DNA of 64,000 nt from Bigelowiella natans CCMP2755 (GCA_000320545.1 ADNK01001322.1:25070-89069); one strand, 5' to 3'; shown: positions 23,461-35,102, counted from the first letter of the stretch. Numbers and translations: made by a program. Notes: generated from the sequence alone by a model not told the origin.

Positions 23461-24554
23461 ACCACAACAATCACACCAAAATGAAGACCCACACTCACGC
23501 ATGATACACCACCCAGTCAATATCACTCACTGCTTGTTGCTCTCTTGTGTTGACTGCATGCTGCGTTAGGTTCTCCACAATGGTGATGTCGGGTATGCCG
23601 ACGGATATCAGAGGCACTGGGATGTGTTTTTGAGAAAAATCGAACCCATTTCTTCCCGAGTACCTTATCTCACTGCTCCAGGAAACCATGAGTTCTGGTA
23701 TGGCTGCTGCATACATACATACATACATACATACATACGTACGTACATACATGGCACTACCCAAGAAGATGATCACCTTTGCACTACATTGCATAAAAAC
23801 GTTGTGGTTGCTCATTCTCCTCCCTCTGTATTTGATTGTACTATCACCCATCATCATGGTAGCATTTGTTCTCCGCACAATATAATGATGTATGATGTGT
23901 GACGATAGGTTCAATTTTTCCGCCTACAAGTCTCGTTTCCAGATGCCGATGTACGAGCAGTACGACAGCATGCACTGGTCAGTGGATGTTGGGCCATTGC
24001 ATCTTGTGGTTCTTAACACCGAGTCTGTCCTCGACACCTCAAATCTTAAGCCCGAGCAGCTTCAATGGCTAGCAAGGGATCTTGCCGAGGCCACCAACGC
24101 ATCGAGACGCAAAGATGTTCCTTGGATTGTAACATCTGGCCATAGACCTTTCTACTGTTCTGACCACAACAAGGAGCAGTGCGGTTACTTTGCCGCATGG
24201 CTACGACTTCTTGGAGAGGCTTCCTTGACGTCACACCACGTCGATTTGGTCATCCAAGCTCATGAGCACAACATGCAAAGGTCATATCCGCTCAAATTCT
24301 CGAAAACAACATCGAAGTCCTACGTTAACCCCGATGCACCGGTATATATCGTCTCTGGAGCTGCCGGGAACCGCGAGCACAACTCCCATCCTGGTAACAA
24401 GACTTGGCTCGCCTGGTCAAGTTCCGAAATTGGATATTCCGTCGTTGAAGTTGTCGGGTCAAAGGACAAAGATATTACGAACTCTTTGGGCTTCTCTTTC
24501 TATCGATCATCGGATGGAAAAGTACTTGATCATTTTGAAATTGTGAAGACGTAG
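22214..24554 (+). CDS. Secreted purple acid phosphatase with N-terminal saposin B domain
   Basis: Seven exons fit in phase: 22214-22363, 22440-22589, 22656-22774, 22858-22987, 23087-23323, 23570-23697 and 23909-24554, giving 519 residues. Residues 1-20 form a signal peptide. Residues about 30-120 hold six spaced cysteines in saposin-B order (CTVC, a C-x10-C pair, then C-x6-C). A fibronectin-like purple acid phosphatase N domain follows (PEQLRLSFTEQG to TTYSYRVGD). The metallophosphatase ligands are complete: GDMGYGN, GDVGYADGY, GNHEFW, SGHRPFYCSD and AHEHNMQRS. Such enzymes hydrolyse phosphate esters in lysosome-like or extracellular space. The saposin module suggests action at lipid surfaces, as in acid sphingomyelinase, but that is inference. 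Confidence 0.92.
23418..23456. repeat. (CT)n microsatellite in phosphatase intron
   Basis: CT run within the intron between exons 5 and 6. Confidence 0.95.
23708..23751. repeat. (ACAT)n microsatellite in phosphatase intron
   Basis: About ten tetranucleotide units, some changed to ACGT, in the intron before the last exon. Confidence 0.9.
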
Positions 24555-25426
24555 TAGTTGTAGTAGTAGTTGTAGTAGTAGTGTGGTCAATGCGAGTCTT
24601 GTCATTTTATTCATCTACAGCCAATACTACATAGTCGCATTATTTTAAATTTCGGCTTCAAAGCTCAGCCGCATTATTGCACGCAATTGTATGCTGGTCC
24701 CTGCACCATAGCTAGTAGCATGATACATCCTCCATGCATGTGCTAGTACATGCTATCTGCTGTTGATTCAGATATGTATTGTTATGTGCTAGCTAGAGCT
24801 CGCTTCTTAGTGGCTACTACGCATCGTCACGCCGATATCACAGCATATTACCCATGGACATTAGCAGCAGCAGTACCATATACTGCTGAGATTAACTGTT
24901 TACAGTTTCACTTGTCGCTGCTATGGTTTATGTTCATAGAGCTATTGGAGGGGCGAAATCGACTGGAGGACGCAGACACTAAAGGCATGACTTGTGGACT
25001 AGACGAGCGCATAGCAGCTTAATCATTAGTTTTAGCGCAACATTGCTACTGACAATTCCCAATGGTGCTCTGGGAATTAAGCACTTCGGCCATGAGTTGC
25101 TAGCTAGCTAGACTTGTTACACCATTTGTCAACGTCGATCTAGCTCGATCGACGTCATCACGGCCTGCGACATGCCATGCTAGCACGGCGGCTGTCCAAT
25201 GGCGCATCATCTGAAGCTAATGCAGCTATGTAGCCGAAGCATTGCACAGTCACATGAACATGTGAATTGAAAAGATTCATTGCACCCGTCTCACGTAGTC
25301 GTGCATTGCACACATGCTGGGGAGCATGTGTGCAAACAGTCGACAACATGGCAGGGTCATGCATACTTCAATGATCTCTGCATATATATCACACAACATC
25401 TTGCCCGTGATCATATCATTTGAAAT
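24555..25426. other. Intergenic palindrome-rich spacer
   Basis: Begins with a GTA-rich tract just after the phosphatase stop. From about 24690 to 25380 it is dense in CTAGCTAG, GATCGA, GCATGC and AGCTAGCT words. No gene seen. Confidence 0.65.
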
Positions 25427-25787
25427 CTAGTAATAATACGCTCCATTTTCCTCAGATTCGGGATCAATATCCTCCGCCCCATAGTCATCGACGACTCGCT
25501 CATAATTCACAGAACCAGATTCATCTTCTTTTACAAACGCACGTGGGAAAATGTTTGAAACTTTAAATATGTTCCTGCACCATAAGCAGAGGAATAATGT
25601 CACGACTAGACTCCCTAATATGGCTCCTACGAGCAAGAATATTTGCCCTTCCGAAAACGAGGATTTCTTGTTATTGCCAGGATCTCCGTCTGAATGGTTT
25701 GCCGAGGCAGAACTTAGTGCTGCAAATCCTACCCTGTGTTTATTGATTAATAGATTAATTTGTATTTGCAATTAGTATAGACATTAC

Positions 25788-25825
<38 letters not shown>

Positions 25826-27172
25826 ATATAATATATACATATATTGATACATAGGAACATGTATGTGAGTGTGTATGTACGGAAAAAACACACAATACTA
25901 CAGAAAATGAGATTGCAAAATTCGCTGCTTCTTCTGTAGTAGGAGTACCTCATTCTCTCTTTGTCGAAAAGAGTATAGTACTGCCGTAGGAATGTGTCTC
26001 CGAGGACAACTTCTTGGCTGCTATTGCTCAAGCCTATACCTGGTAATTATTATGATGATGGTGATGATGATGATGATGATGGTTGTGATGACGATCAATT
26101 TAAACGAAAAAAAGGAGCATTTGCATGCAATCTCTGATACGATTGTTGTAACTCATTATTTCCGTGATGATGTTATTGCAATGTTCTTACCAAGCTGAAA
26201 GTATGACGACTGAGCATTCTCCTCCTCATCATCTTGCAGCTCGAGGAATAATTTCTCCGCTGTAATAGTTAATGTGACCAGATCTCCCCGGTGATGATCG
26301 CCGAGAAAAATAGACAGAGAGGGGAGAGCGGTTAAGTTCGTGGAGTGCTGGCAAATAAAGGCTGATGAAGAATTGCCATCATCGGAGCCTATCTCGAAGT
26401 CGCATCCACCAGAAGCACTATCGTTCATCTAGTTTAACAATACACACACCACATATGCTCTACATCACTGACTCCATAGCTGCAAACACAATATAATATA
26501 TTAAATATATGATATATCACCACAGTGGCTGCTTGAAAATGACAAACATCAGCACCCATCATCACGGATTTGTCGCTCTATCTATAGTTCCAACATACAG
26601 ACTTAACTACATCGCAACATCGACATTCAAAATCTTCGTTTATATTGCCCAAAGTGCTAAAAGCTTTCATAGTCTCTGTGTTGCGACTTACATGCTGAAA
26701 CAACTTTATTCCCTGATCCATCGGCAAGATAATGAGTGAAGTCCCTGAATCCAGGAACGTTTTTGAGCAATTTCTCAAAATCTCCTGGTCTCCAAGCTTC
26801 ATTGACATCAAATGAACGCCCCAAAAGTTATACCTTTTTAAGATCAACGGGCATAAGAACCAATATGGCAAAAGGCAGTCCGATGAGGGGCCTTTCCAAG
26901 ACAGATTATAGTAGTACTACTAGGAGGAAGAGGAGGAGGAGGAGGAGGATGAATTGTACCCAAGAGAGTCGCCATATTTAGTCTCGGAAACGTCTACATA
27001 ACTGATTGGGCGGCTGCCAAGGATCTCTGAATCGTAGCTTTTGTTCCGAATATAGATAGATAGATAGACCGGCAGAATGCATCAGCATCAGCCAAATACA
27101 CTTCTTCTGCTGTCAAGATTGTACAGCAGAACGACAATACTACTGCTACTACTAATTATGATAGTAATAATA

Positions 27173-27209
<37 letters not shown>

Positions 27210-27937
27210 GCTCTCTGTATATTTAATGAAGAATATACAACAAGGATATTCTATCTGTACACGTACCCTCCAAATGTGATCGAGGATCCGTTTTCCGACG
27301 ACACCAAGAACAAGGAGAATGAGTTTTGTATTTGAAGCTAAGTTAAATATATCGAAGTAACCCAGAGGAGGAGTAGGAGAGGAGGGAGGGGTGGTGGTGT
27401 GAATTAAGATGAAACGCAAAATTGCTTTTCATTTTGCGATTTTTCATCAAAATCGCCCTACTCAGCAACTGCTTCGAGAAAAATTGAAAGCACGAGCGTA
27501 CAACGGGTAAAATGACGATAAACTACAAAATTCTTCCTCGAAGACCTGATTTGTTAGCAACTCATATGGTGCGTGCTTTGTGTATACAGCCAACGGGGGA
27601 AGGCCTAGACCAAGAACGCCTATATTTCACATGAACATCGTAAGCCAGGAAAAGAGGACGAGGAGCAGAAGGAGAAGGAGGGAGAGTGAAAAGGGAAAAA
27701 ACAACAGATGTAAAATCTTGCTTTTTACCATCGCAACCCAAGCCTGACAATTTGGACGCGTATCGAGCATTTCCCATCCTTCGCAATAGATTTTCATATA
27801 GAAGTAGTTTTTGAGATTATGAAACACTAAATTGCAAGTATTTTTTTGGAAGTAAGAAGGTAGAGGATGAATATAGACTTACTTTTTAAATAAGACGGTA
27901 CGTATGGTTAGTGAGACAGAGAGAGGCAGGGAGAGAC

Positions 27938-27982
<45 letters not shown>

Positions 27983-28095
27983 CGAACTCACGTTACTGGT
28001 GTTGAAATACTAACACCCCCAATATCGAGCCTAAATTAGAAAGCAAGAAGGATATCAATCACTATCTGAAATAAGAAGAATCTACATATACTACA

Positions 28096-28129
<34 letters not shown>

Positions 28130-28984
28130 ACAGCACCTATCTTCGAATATGGTGCCGAGAACATAGCTTCCATCTCCATATGAATCAAGATAGTCACTTG
28201 TCCCCCCGCATGATGAGCAACTATCTGTGTACGTACTTGAACGATCCTGGAGGAAGGTAGTATATATGCACGTACGTGCGTAGAGTTGGGATGATGATGA
28301 TGATGATGTTTGGCGTCTTGCAGGTAAAGGTATGCTAATAATTACTTGATAGAATCGTCGAATCCCGCCACATCCATCGCAGTCGGAGGCTACAATACAT
28401 TTCCGGTTAGCAAAAGAAAATCAGAGTGGTGTGTATGAACGAGAAATAAGAATGATGCATTACCCGAGATCCATAGATCTGAGGAGCCCGTGTCCAACTG
28501 CACCTCCTGCTCCTGCTCGCCAAGAATAAGAACGGAAGAGAATCAGACGACTTAATTATGGAAGAAGAAGAGCGAACAGTGTCAACACTGTTGCTGCAAC
28601 AACCTGCGGTGGCGTTCCAACTCCGATTCTCATCGTGTAAAGCAAGCCACCCTAAATGGTAGAATTAGTAGCCGATTTGCGTAGATGATTAATTTTGTGA
28701 TATTCGACTGGAGATAATGATGATCAAAAGAATGATGATTCACTCACTCTGAGATTTTGTACTGGAATCTGAAATTTGGTTACTAATGCTCCCTTATTCT
28801 TTTGCCGTCCATTTGTCGATGACAGAATGCTAGGTTGTTGAGCAGTGTCCCTTCTTCGTGACATTGCAACAGTTACCACCACTTTGTTCTCCATGCCTGC
28901 TGCTGAGCCATCGGCACTTACGCCGCGGCTTAAGACATGGAGAGTGAACAGAAGTAGCGAATGCAACTGGAAAGTACTCCTCAT
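25427..28984 (-). CDS. Membrane-anchored pepsin-family aspartic protease
   Basis: Family A1 aspartyl protease of the secretory pathway, in many short exons. Exon 1 is 28984-28748 and exon 2 is 28651-28604; exon 3 starts at 28512. The N terminus is a signal peptide (MRSTFQLHSLLLFTLHVLS). The first catalytic motif LDTGSSDLWIS is at about 28470-28505, the flap region YGDGSYVLG is near 28170, and the second catalytic motif TFLDSGTSLIILP is near 26740. The closing GDTFLRQYYTLFD segment is at about 25990. After it comes a transmembrane helix (IFLLVGAILGSLVVTLFLCL) and an acidic cytoplasmic tail ending in GAYYY. Not every middle exon was phase-checked. Introns hold TA, AAT, GA and CTA microsatellites. 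Confidence 0.85.
27164..27208. repeat. (AAT)n microsatellite in protease intron
   Basis: TAA/AAT run of about 45 bp. Confidence 0.95.
27930..27979. repeat. (GA)n microsatellite in protease intron
   Basis: GA run, imperfect at its left edge. Confidence 0.95.
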
Positions 28985-29072
28985 TGATGTTTCTCCACTT
29001 CACGATCTGGAGAACAAGCTGTCTCAGGAACAAGCAGACTCCCATTTCCCGCACTCCATCTCAACTTCCCAT

Positions 29073-29091
29073 TCTCTCATTCTCTCTCTCT

Positions 29092-29141
<50 letters not shown>
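29073..29141. repeat. (TC)n microsatellite
   Basis: TC run broken once by CA. Confidence 0.95.
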
Positions 29142-29143
<2 letters not shown>

Positions 29144-29667
29144 AACTATGATCGATTTACCGTGAAATTCCTCAGCAAGGAGGGACCTAGGCATGAGTGG
29201 CTAATGGTTCCGAAGGAATGTGATTCTCTTCGGTTGTGTGTTCCCGTTTCGCAATCCCCCCTGCCATTTCCTTTCTGCGACTACCAAAAATGTCATGGAT
29301 CCAACAAAACCATGTGCAATTTCGTGACAAACTGGTTCAACTGACTGCGTGTCGCTGCCTGAAACCAAGTCGGTCAAAAGCCGTCTGGGGTCTGGATGCT
29401 CGCTTGTTGGAATGTTGAACCAGCTTCTCCTGCCTGTTCTTCATTCTTTGATGCTCCTGAATCCTTCAAAACTGAAGTTTTGCTGGGTGCTCCTTCGGTT
29501 GATCCAAACATGGATCGTCGTGTGGATGTTGCGTTCAGGAAGTTCCTGCTCAGAGTGGATGACTTGCGCCATCGCCACGTTGCTGCCAGTGCAACAGCAC
29601 ACAGCTAGATCATTTCAATTTGAAAAACCTGCTAGTTCACTAGTCATTGTCCTCACTGAAGCTAGTT

Positions 29668-29763
29668 CGAGGCACTGCGTTTCGCACTCTGCAAGTGTCT
29701 TGCAACACTTTGGAAATGCAGTTCATCATCGCATCGTTCATTGTTCATTGTTCATTGAAATGA
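29668..29763 (+). repeat. Dispersed repeat copy 1
   Basis: Contains the core CTTGCAACACTTTGGAAATG, preceded by GAGGCACTGCGTTTCGCAC and followed by repeated TTCATTG. Confidence 0.75.
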
Positions 29764-29785
29764 ACGCGAATCTTTGTTGTTTTCA

Positions 29786-29845
29786 GCTCGAGGCACTGCA
29801 TCTCACTTTGCAAGTTTCACGCAACACTTTGGAGATGCAGTCACT
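29786..29845 (+). repeat. Dispersed repeat copy 2 (shorter)
   Basis: Same order of words as copy 1 (CTCGAGGCACTGC, GCAACACTTTGGAGATGCAG) with several changes and no TTCATTG tail. Confidence 0.65.
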
Positions 29846-30517
29846 CAACATTTTTTCTTTCTTTCTTGATTCTGAAATGAACCTTCAATGTTGGTCCCGT
29901 GCGTGTCGCACCCTGGTTGTTGGAACAGCAGGAACGCGACACGCAAGCTGATTGGTGTTGTCCTTGCGTGAGCAGTGTCTCTTGTAGGTCGTCTGTCTCC
30001 ATGCTCGTGGCCGGCGGATGTGAAACAAATCTTTGATGTTTCTTTGGTTGCTCTTGTCAGGAGAGGACGTGCACTCAAAGCTTTCCAGCTTTTCCCGTCA
30101 ATGCATCAAGCAGCCATGCTTGTGCGTGCTGGCATGCCACGCGCAACAAACCTTCCGCATCACGGAGGAAACCGGTCATCGACCGGCTTCTGAAGTGATC
30201 AAAGGCTCTCTGCACTTGAACACAGAACGAACAAAGAGTGAAGTCATTCCAACTTTGCACGGTGGTGGACGTGACAGGTCCAGAGTCCAGAGGTCGTTGG
30301 GCACAGACGCACCAACAACTCCTTGAGCAACCCTTGTTGTTGGCTTCAGTGAGGCACCAACACCTTCTTTGAAATGGCGCCAAGAACGTTGAGGCCACGA
30401 TGACACCTGATGAGAAGTGAGAGAAACGTTCTCATTGGAGTTTCGTGGCGGTCCAGCGGTGGCGCTCACGAACTTGACGTCTGTCACGCCCTGCCAGTTC
30501 AGCCTGGCGACAAAGTC

Positions 30518-30620
30518 ACACAATGAAACAATGAAACAATGCCGAAACAATGACGACAAACCACACTTCCAAAACGTTGCAAGACGTTTGCAGTGTGCGA
30601 AACGCAGTGCCTCGAACCAA
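30518..30620 (-). repeat. Dispersed repeat copy 3 (reverse)
   Basis: The reverse complement reads GTTCGAGGCACTGCGTTTCG, then CTTGCAACGTTTTGGAAGTG, then a tail of TTTCATTG units. Confidence 0.75.
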
Positions 30621-31033
30621 CTTTGGTGAGGCGGTCCAACTGGTGAAACCAAAGCGAATCAAGCGAATGGCACTTCAGCCAAAACGAGGAGCTCAAAGAT
30701 CTCACTTGAAATCCTCGAAGCTGAGAGAACTTCACAGCGCTCTTGTCGAAAGCTCACGACACGAATGCTGGAATGACTGATGGTTGTGTCACAGTTGCGT
30801 GACTTGTTCGTGTTTCGTGTTCACTTCGCGACACTCTGATGAACGATTGGATGAGTGTCAGCGAAAGAAGCAATTCATTGGCGGTTGAATGAATCATGGG
30901 GTCTTTGATTCATCCATCCTCTCCTCAATCAACTGTTGTGCAAAGAAAAGTTGAAGAATCAACGAAAAGAAACAAAGCAAAGAAACGTGACGCAAGAAAG
31001 GTTTCAATTGGGGTTGAAGTGTGAGGGTTCTGA

Positions 31034-31115
31034 GTCACAATGAAACAATGAAACAATGAAACAACGATGAAAAACTGCATTTCCAAAGTGTAGCAAGACA
31101 CTTGCAGTGTCACTG
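31034..31115 (-). repeat. Dispersed repeat copy 4 (reverse)
   Basis: The reverse complement reads CACTGCAAGTGTCTTGC, CACTTTGGAAATGCAG, then three TTTCATTG units. Confidence 0.75.
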
Positions 31116-31408
31116 TTGGCAAGATGAGTCAAGTCACACTTGCACCAATGTCCTGCATTTGTCCAGAAACTTTCATTCCCAACTGGTCCTTCCTTCAGCA
31201 TCTGAATGACCACAGAATCTGCTTGTTTGTCCAGCCAGCTGCGCTGTGATGCACTTCGGGTTGTTCGATTGGAATGGGATCGATATTGAACCTGCGACAA
31301 ACCCAAATGATTGTCGCATAGCGCGTGCGCACAATCGTCACACTATCCCACGTGCCACTCTCCAATTGCCACTCTCAATCACCCTCTTTGTCTTTCTGTG
31401 CAGGGAAC

Positions 31409-32554
31409 ATGTTCCGTGATATTTTACTTCAAGTTGTGGTGGTTATGCTGGCTGCTGGATGGTATTTTGTCAAGAATCCTCCAGTAATCGTCATTGAAAA
31501 AGGCATCGAATTATTCGAGAGCGGCCAGCTCCCTGACACTCTAGCTCGAATCGGCATTCGCGGAATGCTTTCAGCGCGTATTAAGGAGAACACATATTCC
31601 AACAACACAGCTGCTCAAGACGCACAGTTGAGGTTCATAGAGGAGCTGAGAAACAGCCCCATTGCTATCGAGACGAAAGCTGCAAATGAGCAACACTACG
31701 AAGTGGACTCAAGGTTCTACCCCCTTGTTCTTGGACCCAATCTGAAATATAGCAGCGCTCTTTATGAGCCAGGAACTCCCGTGAGCTTGGCAGCCGAAAA
31801 ACTAGGAGATGCAGAGACTCGCATGTTTGACCTTTATGGCGAGCGAGCACAGTTTAAAGATGGAATGCGTGTCCTGGAGCTTGGTTGTGGCTGGGGGTCG
31901 CTTACCCTTTATAATGCGAAGAAGTACCCAAAATCGACGTTTGTCGGTGTAAGCTACTCTAATTCGCAGAGGGAATACATCATGGCCAAGGCGCAGAAGT
32001 TGGGGCTCAGTAACGTGAAAATTCTCACCTCCGACATGAATACATTCCAGCTTCCTAACGGTATGCCGGAATTTGATAGAGTTATCTCAATCGAGATGTT
32101 CGAACATATGAAGAATTACGGGAAACTCCTCGCCAAGGTAGCCAGCTTTCTAAAGCCGGGTGGGATGCTCTTCGTCCATACGTTCAACCACAAGAGCTTC
32201 TCCTACCATTTTGAAGTGCAAGGACCCGACGACTGGATGTCAAAGTATTTCTTCACAGGGGGTACAATGGCATCAGCACACACCCTCCACTACTTCCAAG
32301 AGGACCTCAACTTAAAGTCTCACTGGCACGTCAACGGTATGAACTACGCGCTCACGTCCGAAGCATGGCTCCAAAACACCGACAGGAATAAGGAGCAGGT
32401 GTTAGCACTGTTTGAGGAGTACTATGGAAAGGGGCAATCACAGCTCTGGCTTGCAAGATGGAGGGCTTTTTGGATGGCCTGTGCAGAGTTATTTGCATGG
32501 GATAATGGCAACGAGTGGTTCGTGGGCTTGTACCTGTTTGAGAAGCCCCAATAA
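31409..32554 (+). CDS. CFA-synthase-like SAM methyltransferase, membrane-anchored
   Basis: Single-exon gene of 381 residues in the cyclopropane-fatty-acid synthase/coclaurine N-methyltransferase-like family. The first 30 residues contain a hydrophobic helix (ILLQVVVVMLAAGWYFV). The SAM site is clear: motif I VLELGCGWGSLTL, then FVGVSYSNSQREYI, and the family word ISIEMFEHMKNYGKLL. The substrate may be a lipid or an amine; the sequence does not decide. The ATG at 31409 is used; a splice-acceptor-like ctgtgcag ends five bases before it, so a 5' untranslated exon is possible. An AATAAA follows near 32607. Confidence 0.88.
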   Translation: MFRDILLQVVVVMLAAGWYFVKNPPVIVIEKGIELFESGQLPDTLARIGIRGMLSARIKENTYSNNTAAQDAQLRFIEELRNSPIAIETKAANEQHYEVDSRFYPLVLGPNLKYSSALYEPGTPVSLAAEKLGDAETRMFDLYGERAQFKDGMRVLELGCGWGSLTLYNAKKYPKSTFVGVSYSNSQREYIMAKAQKLGLSNVKILTSDMNTFQLPNGMPEFDRVISIEMFEHMKNYGKLLAKVASFLKPGGMLFVHTFNHKSFSYHFEVQGPDDWMSKYFFTGGTMASAHTLHYFQEDLNLKSHWHVNGMNYALTSEAWLQNTDRNKEQVLALFEEYYGKGQSQLWLARWRAFWMACAELFAWDNGNEWFVGLYLFEKPQ

Positions 32555-33199
32555 GACCATAGTAGCAAGCAGGGACAACAACGAGTATTCGTGAGAAAGA
32601 ATATGTAATAAAGAAAGATTCTTCGAGTATACAAGTACACATAGTCTTAATTAATTCAAGGTTGTATACCCAAATTTGATGTGAAAATATATACGAAAGA
32701 TGATTTTGGTGCAACAGGAGTCTCAGGCTTTGATAAGAATTCTGTGCAAAACTGTTGTTGGATCATTTAATTTTTTTTGTACTTTTGAGCATTAAAATAT
32801 CAAGCATATCAGATTGTGAGTAGTGCAGCATCGCATCGGTTGGACGCGCGCTCTGAGCAAGGCAAGCGCAACATCGATCAAGCACATATATAATCAATTC
32901 ACGGGAAGATTGCTTATTATATATATGTGGTCTACTATAACTATGGACACACACATGCTAACATGGACTAAATTGTGTACATGTTTCAAATGTGTTATAA
33001 ATGCATGTACGCTACTAGTACGTACATAGGAACACACGCTAGCATGTCTCTACATACAGTGTCATGAACGCATGCATCCATGTACAAATGTACGCATACA
33101 CTGGGCGCTTAGCTACACACGACTACATGCGCGCTCAACAACGTGAGCTACGTACACAGTGCGCACAAACAATAACTCTAATGAACATGAAGTATTTAA
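32555..33199. other. Intergenic palindrome-rich spacer
   Basis: Convergent spacer. From about 32820 to 33180 it has many GCATGC, ACTAGT, TACGTAC and GCGCGC words. No gene seen. Confidence 0.65.
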
Positions 33200-34639
33200 T
33201 TAACCAGGAGTGCATCCATTCGTCGTAATCGTAATCAATTCATCCAGTGCTTTTACTGCTCGCTGAAAAGCCCTTATATTCGCCTGAGTATGATTCGTGT
33301 CTGTATTCGTGTCAGGCACGAACGACCTGTTCCAACCAGCAGAAATGAGATCCGATCCATATATCATCCGTACTGTTGGCGTTCGCTTCCACGTACATCC
33401 TTCACTTCCGAGTAACGCATCCTCATCACATGCAGTCGATGCAGGAAAGTGATAATTAAAACCAGATGGGATTGAGACACATTCTGGAGGATCACAAGGT
33501 CCAAGCTCCACGCCAACATAGGGGAGGTAGACGGGGGACCTTCCTATATGTGTCACTGAATCGGAAGAGGAAGAAGGAATTGGCGAAGATGTATCAGGGC
33601 AGTTGCACACTGTCTCATTAACCCACGGTATAGTTTGATTACTCGGGCAGTCTCTAGCAAGTTCAGCTGATGTCTGATGAGAGAGCATTCTATCGTCTTT
33701 GACTTGGCAAATACACTTAGGCTCCCGTGCAGTGCTACCGTACTGAGAGGTCTCATCAGAGTTACACGAAAGATAGAATGAAAATCCGTCGGATTCTCCT
33801 GCTCCCCCTCTTCCTGCCTTTTGTGGTGATGTTTTTTTACTTGGGTAGTACTCAATGCAAAACTCTTGAATTACACCTTCCTCCGGTGATGACTCTGGCC
33901 AACCAACGCCACAGTGCCAGTGGACACCAAATGACCCTTCTCCCTCGGTGGTATCCCCATCCGAGAAGCCACCGCAAACCGATTCCACCTCGGCCCGATT
34001 TGCGTCTGCACAGCTCATACATTCAAAGCCTTTCCCCCTCTGATCTGGACAGAGGCGGGACATGGCTGCCTGGCATGCATTCCAATTTGGCGTGAGATTA
34101 GTTGCCGACCATGGAGCACAATCTCCAGAGTTATCACATGTCATCAAGTAAAGTGGCATCGCTAGTCTGTCTGCTGCGTTGTGGTTTCGAAGGAAATCGG
34201 GCTTGAACGAATACTCAGAAATGCGGTACGCGCGGAGAAAGCGCGAATCCTTGGACGCAATCTTAGAGTTTCTATCTTGATAAGAGATAGATTGGATTTC
34301 TGGTGCTGCTGTAGTACAGTCCACCGCCCGCGACGACGGCAACCACGACGGTCCCCAGGTAATAGGAGGGCCTTCACTTGGATGGGATCGGATAGATAAA
34401 CGGTACATTGTCTCAGGAGACAGTCCGTTAATTTCAACAGGAAAGTTTCGCGTAGTGACCACAGCGAATGGACGGCTACCATTCTTTGGTGCTCGAAGCT
34501 CAACATAGTGCAGATCAGCGTCTATCGGAGCAGAATCGAAGGAAAGGGTAAGCGAAGAGCTTGAGATATTCAAGCAGTTTGGTGAAGAATTCTCCCATGT
34601 TATTGCTGAGGCAACTACAAATGAGCTCAGGATCCACAT
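33200..34639 (-). CDS. Secreted Cys-rich protein with fibronectin-III-like N domain
   Basis: Intronless frame of 479 codons from an ATG at 34639. The start gives a good signal peptide (MWILSSFVVASAITW). An earlier in-frame ATG at 34747 would add 36 residues, largely encoded by an ATC/ATT repeat, so I prefer the later one. Residues about 20-110 resemble a fibronectin III domain (SLTLSFDSA, then LSPETMYRLSIRS and WGPS). The rest has over 20 cysteines, including CPDQRGKGFECMSCAD, HWHCGVGW, PKCICQ and GPCDPPECV, with many N-glycosylation sites (for example NQT, NET, NHT). Family not recognised. It is likely an extracellular or cell-surface protein. Confidence 0.75.
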   Translation of the reverse strand: MWILSSFVVASAITWENSSPNCLNISSSSLTLSFDSAPIDADLHYVELRAPKNGSRPFAVVTTRNFPVEINGLSPETMYRLSIRSHPSEGPPITWGPSWLPSSRAVDCTTAAPEIQSISYQDRNSKIASKDSRFLRAYRISEYSFKPDFLRNHNAADRLAMPLYLMTCDNSGDCAPWSATNLTPNWNACQAAMSRLCPDQRGKGFECMSCADANRAEVESVCGGFSDGDTTEGEGSFGVHWHCGVGWPESSPEEGVIQEFCIEYYPSKKTSPQKAGRGGAGESDGFSFYLSCNSDETSQYGSTAREPKCICQVKDDRMLSHQTSAELARDCPSNQTIPWVNETVCNCPDTSSPIPSSSSDSVTHIGRSPVYLPYVGVELGPCDPPECVSIPSGFNYHFPASTACDEDALLGSEGCTWKRTPTVRMIYGSDLISAGWNRSFVPDTNTDTNHTQANIRAFQRAVKALDELITITTNGCTPG

Positions 34640-35102
34640 GTGCTCGAATGTAGTGCGTTGTGAGTATCTATCCACACCTGTAACGAGCTCGCCCCCCCCC
34701 ATCATCATCATCAACACCGTCATTAACACCATCACTATTGTTGTCATTTATGTACTGTCCAACACGCGTATTCGAGGTTGTCGCAAGGATGAAAATCCAT
34801 CAGTTAGTTTACCATGTAGCTTAGTTGCGTTTTATGCATCATCATTCTGGAGTAGAAGTTGGAGCTGGAGGATGCTGTTGTAGGATGCGTTACACTCTTA
34901 CGATAAAATAGGCACAAGTTCTTATCAGACGTTATGTTTGAATTTGTTGGTAAGTGGGTGTTGTCTCATGACGGATATTGCGAAATTTTTTACAACAACA
35001 ATTACAACAACAATTACAACAACAATTACAACAACAATTACAACAACAGAAGAGGGGGGAGGGAATAAGAAACTTGCAATACACAGCTTGCCTTCTATTC
35101 AG
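34640..35102. other. Divergent promoter region with ACAATT repeat
   Basis: Between the Cys-rich gene and the PPR gene. It holds an ATC/ATT-rich tract (about 34700-34745) and about five copies of ACAACAATT (34991-35048). The upstream frame of the PPR gene reads through this repeat as Thr-rich sequence, but a better start lies at 35103. Confidence 0.55.
34991..35048. repeat. (ACAACAATT)n minisatellite
   Basis: Near-perfect 12-bp period (ACAACAATTACA). Confidence 0.9.

Larger units (their letters stand above)
28985..31408. other. GC-rich intergenic block with dispersed repeats
   Basis: Between the protease and the methyltransferase. It begins with a TC microsatellite (about 29073-29141). From 29160 the sequence becomes GC-richer and holds at least four copies of a dispersed repeat (about 29668, 29788, 30520 reversed, 31035 reversed). 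Open frames of up to 200 codons occur but overlap on both strands and follow the repeats, so none is called a gene. Confidence 0.6.

Noticed and set aside
23708-23751. CRISPR-like direct repeats
   Set aside because: Simple tetranucleotide microsatellite in an intron; no spacers, and the genome is eukaryotic.
29349-29951. 200-codon plus-strand frame
   Set aside because: It runs through two copies of the dispersed repeat, and the repeats account for its recurring peptide. No family recognised.
30176-30652. 158-codon minus-strand frame
   Set aside because: Also spans a dispersed repeat copy and overlaps frames on the opposite strand.
34640-34747. Longer start of the Cys-rich protein
   Set aside because: The extra 36 residues come mostly from an ATC/ATT repeat, and the later ATG begins a good signal peptide.
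34938-35102. Longer start of the PPR gene
   Set aside because: The extra segment is Thr/Ile repeat from ACAACAATT units; the later ATG begins an organelle-type presequence.
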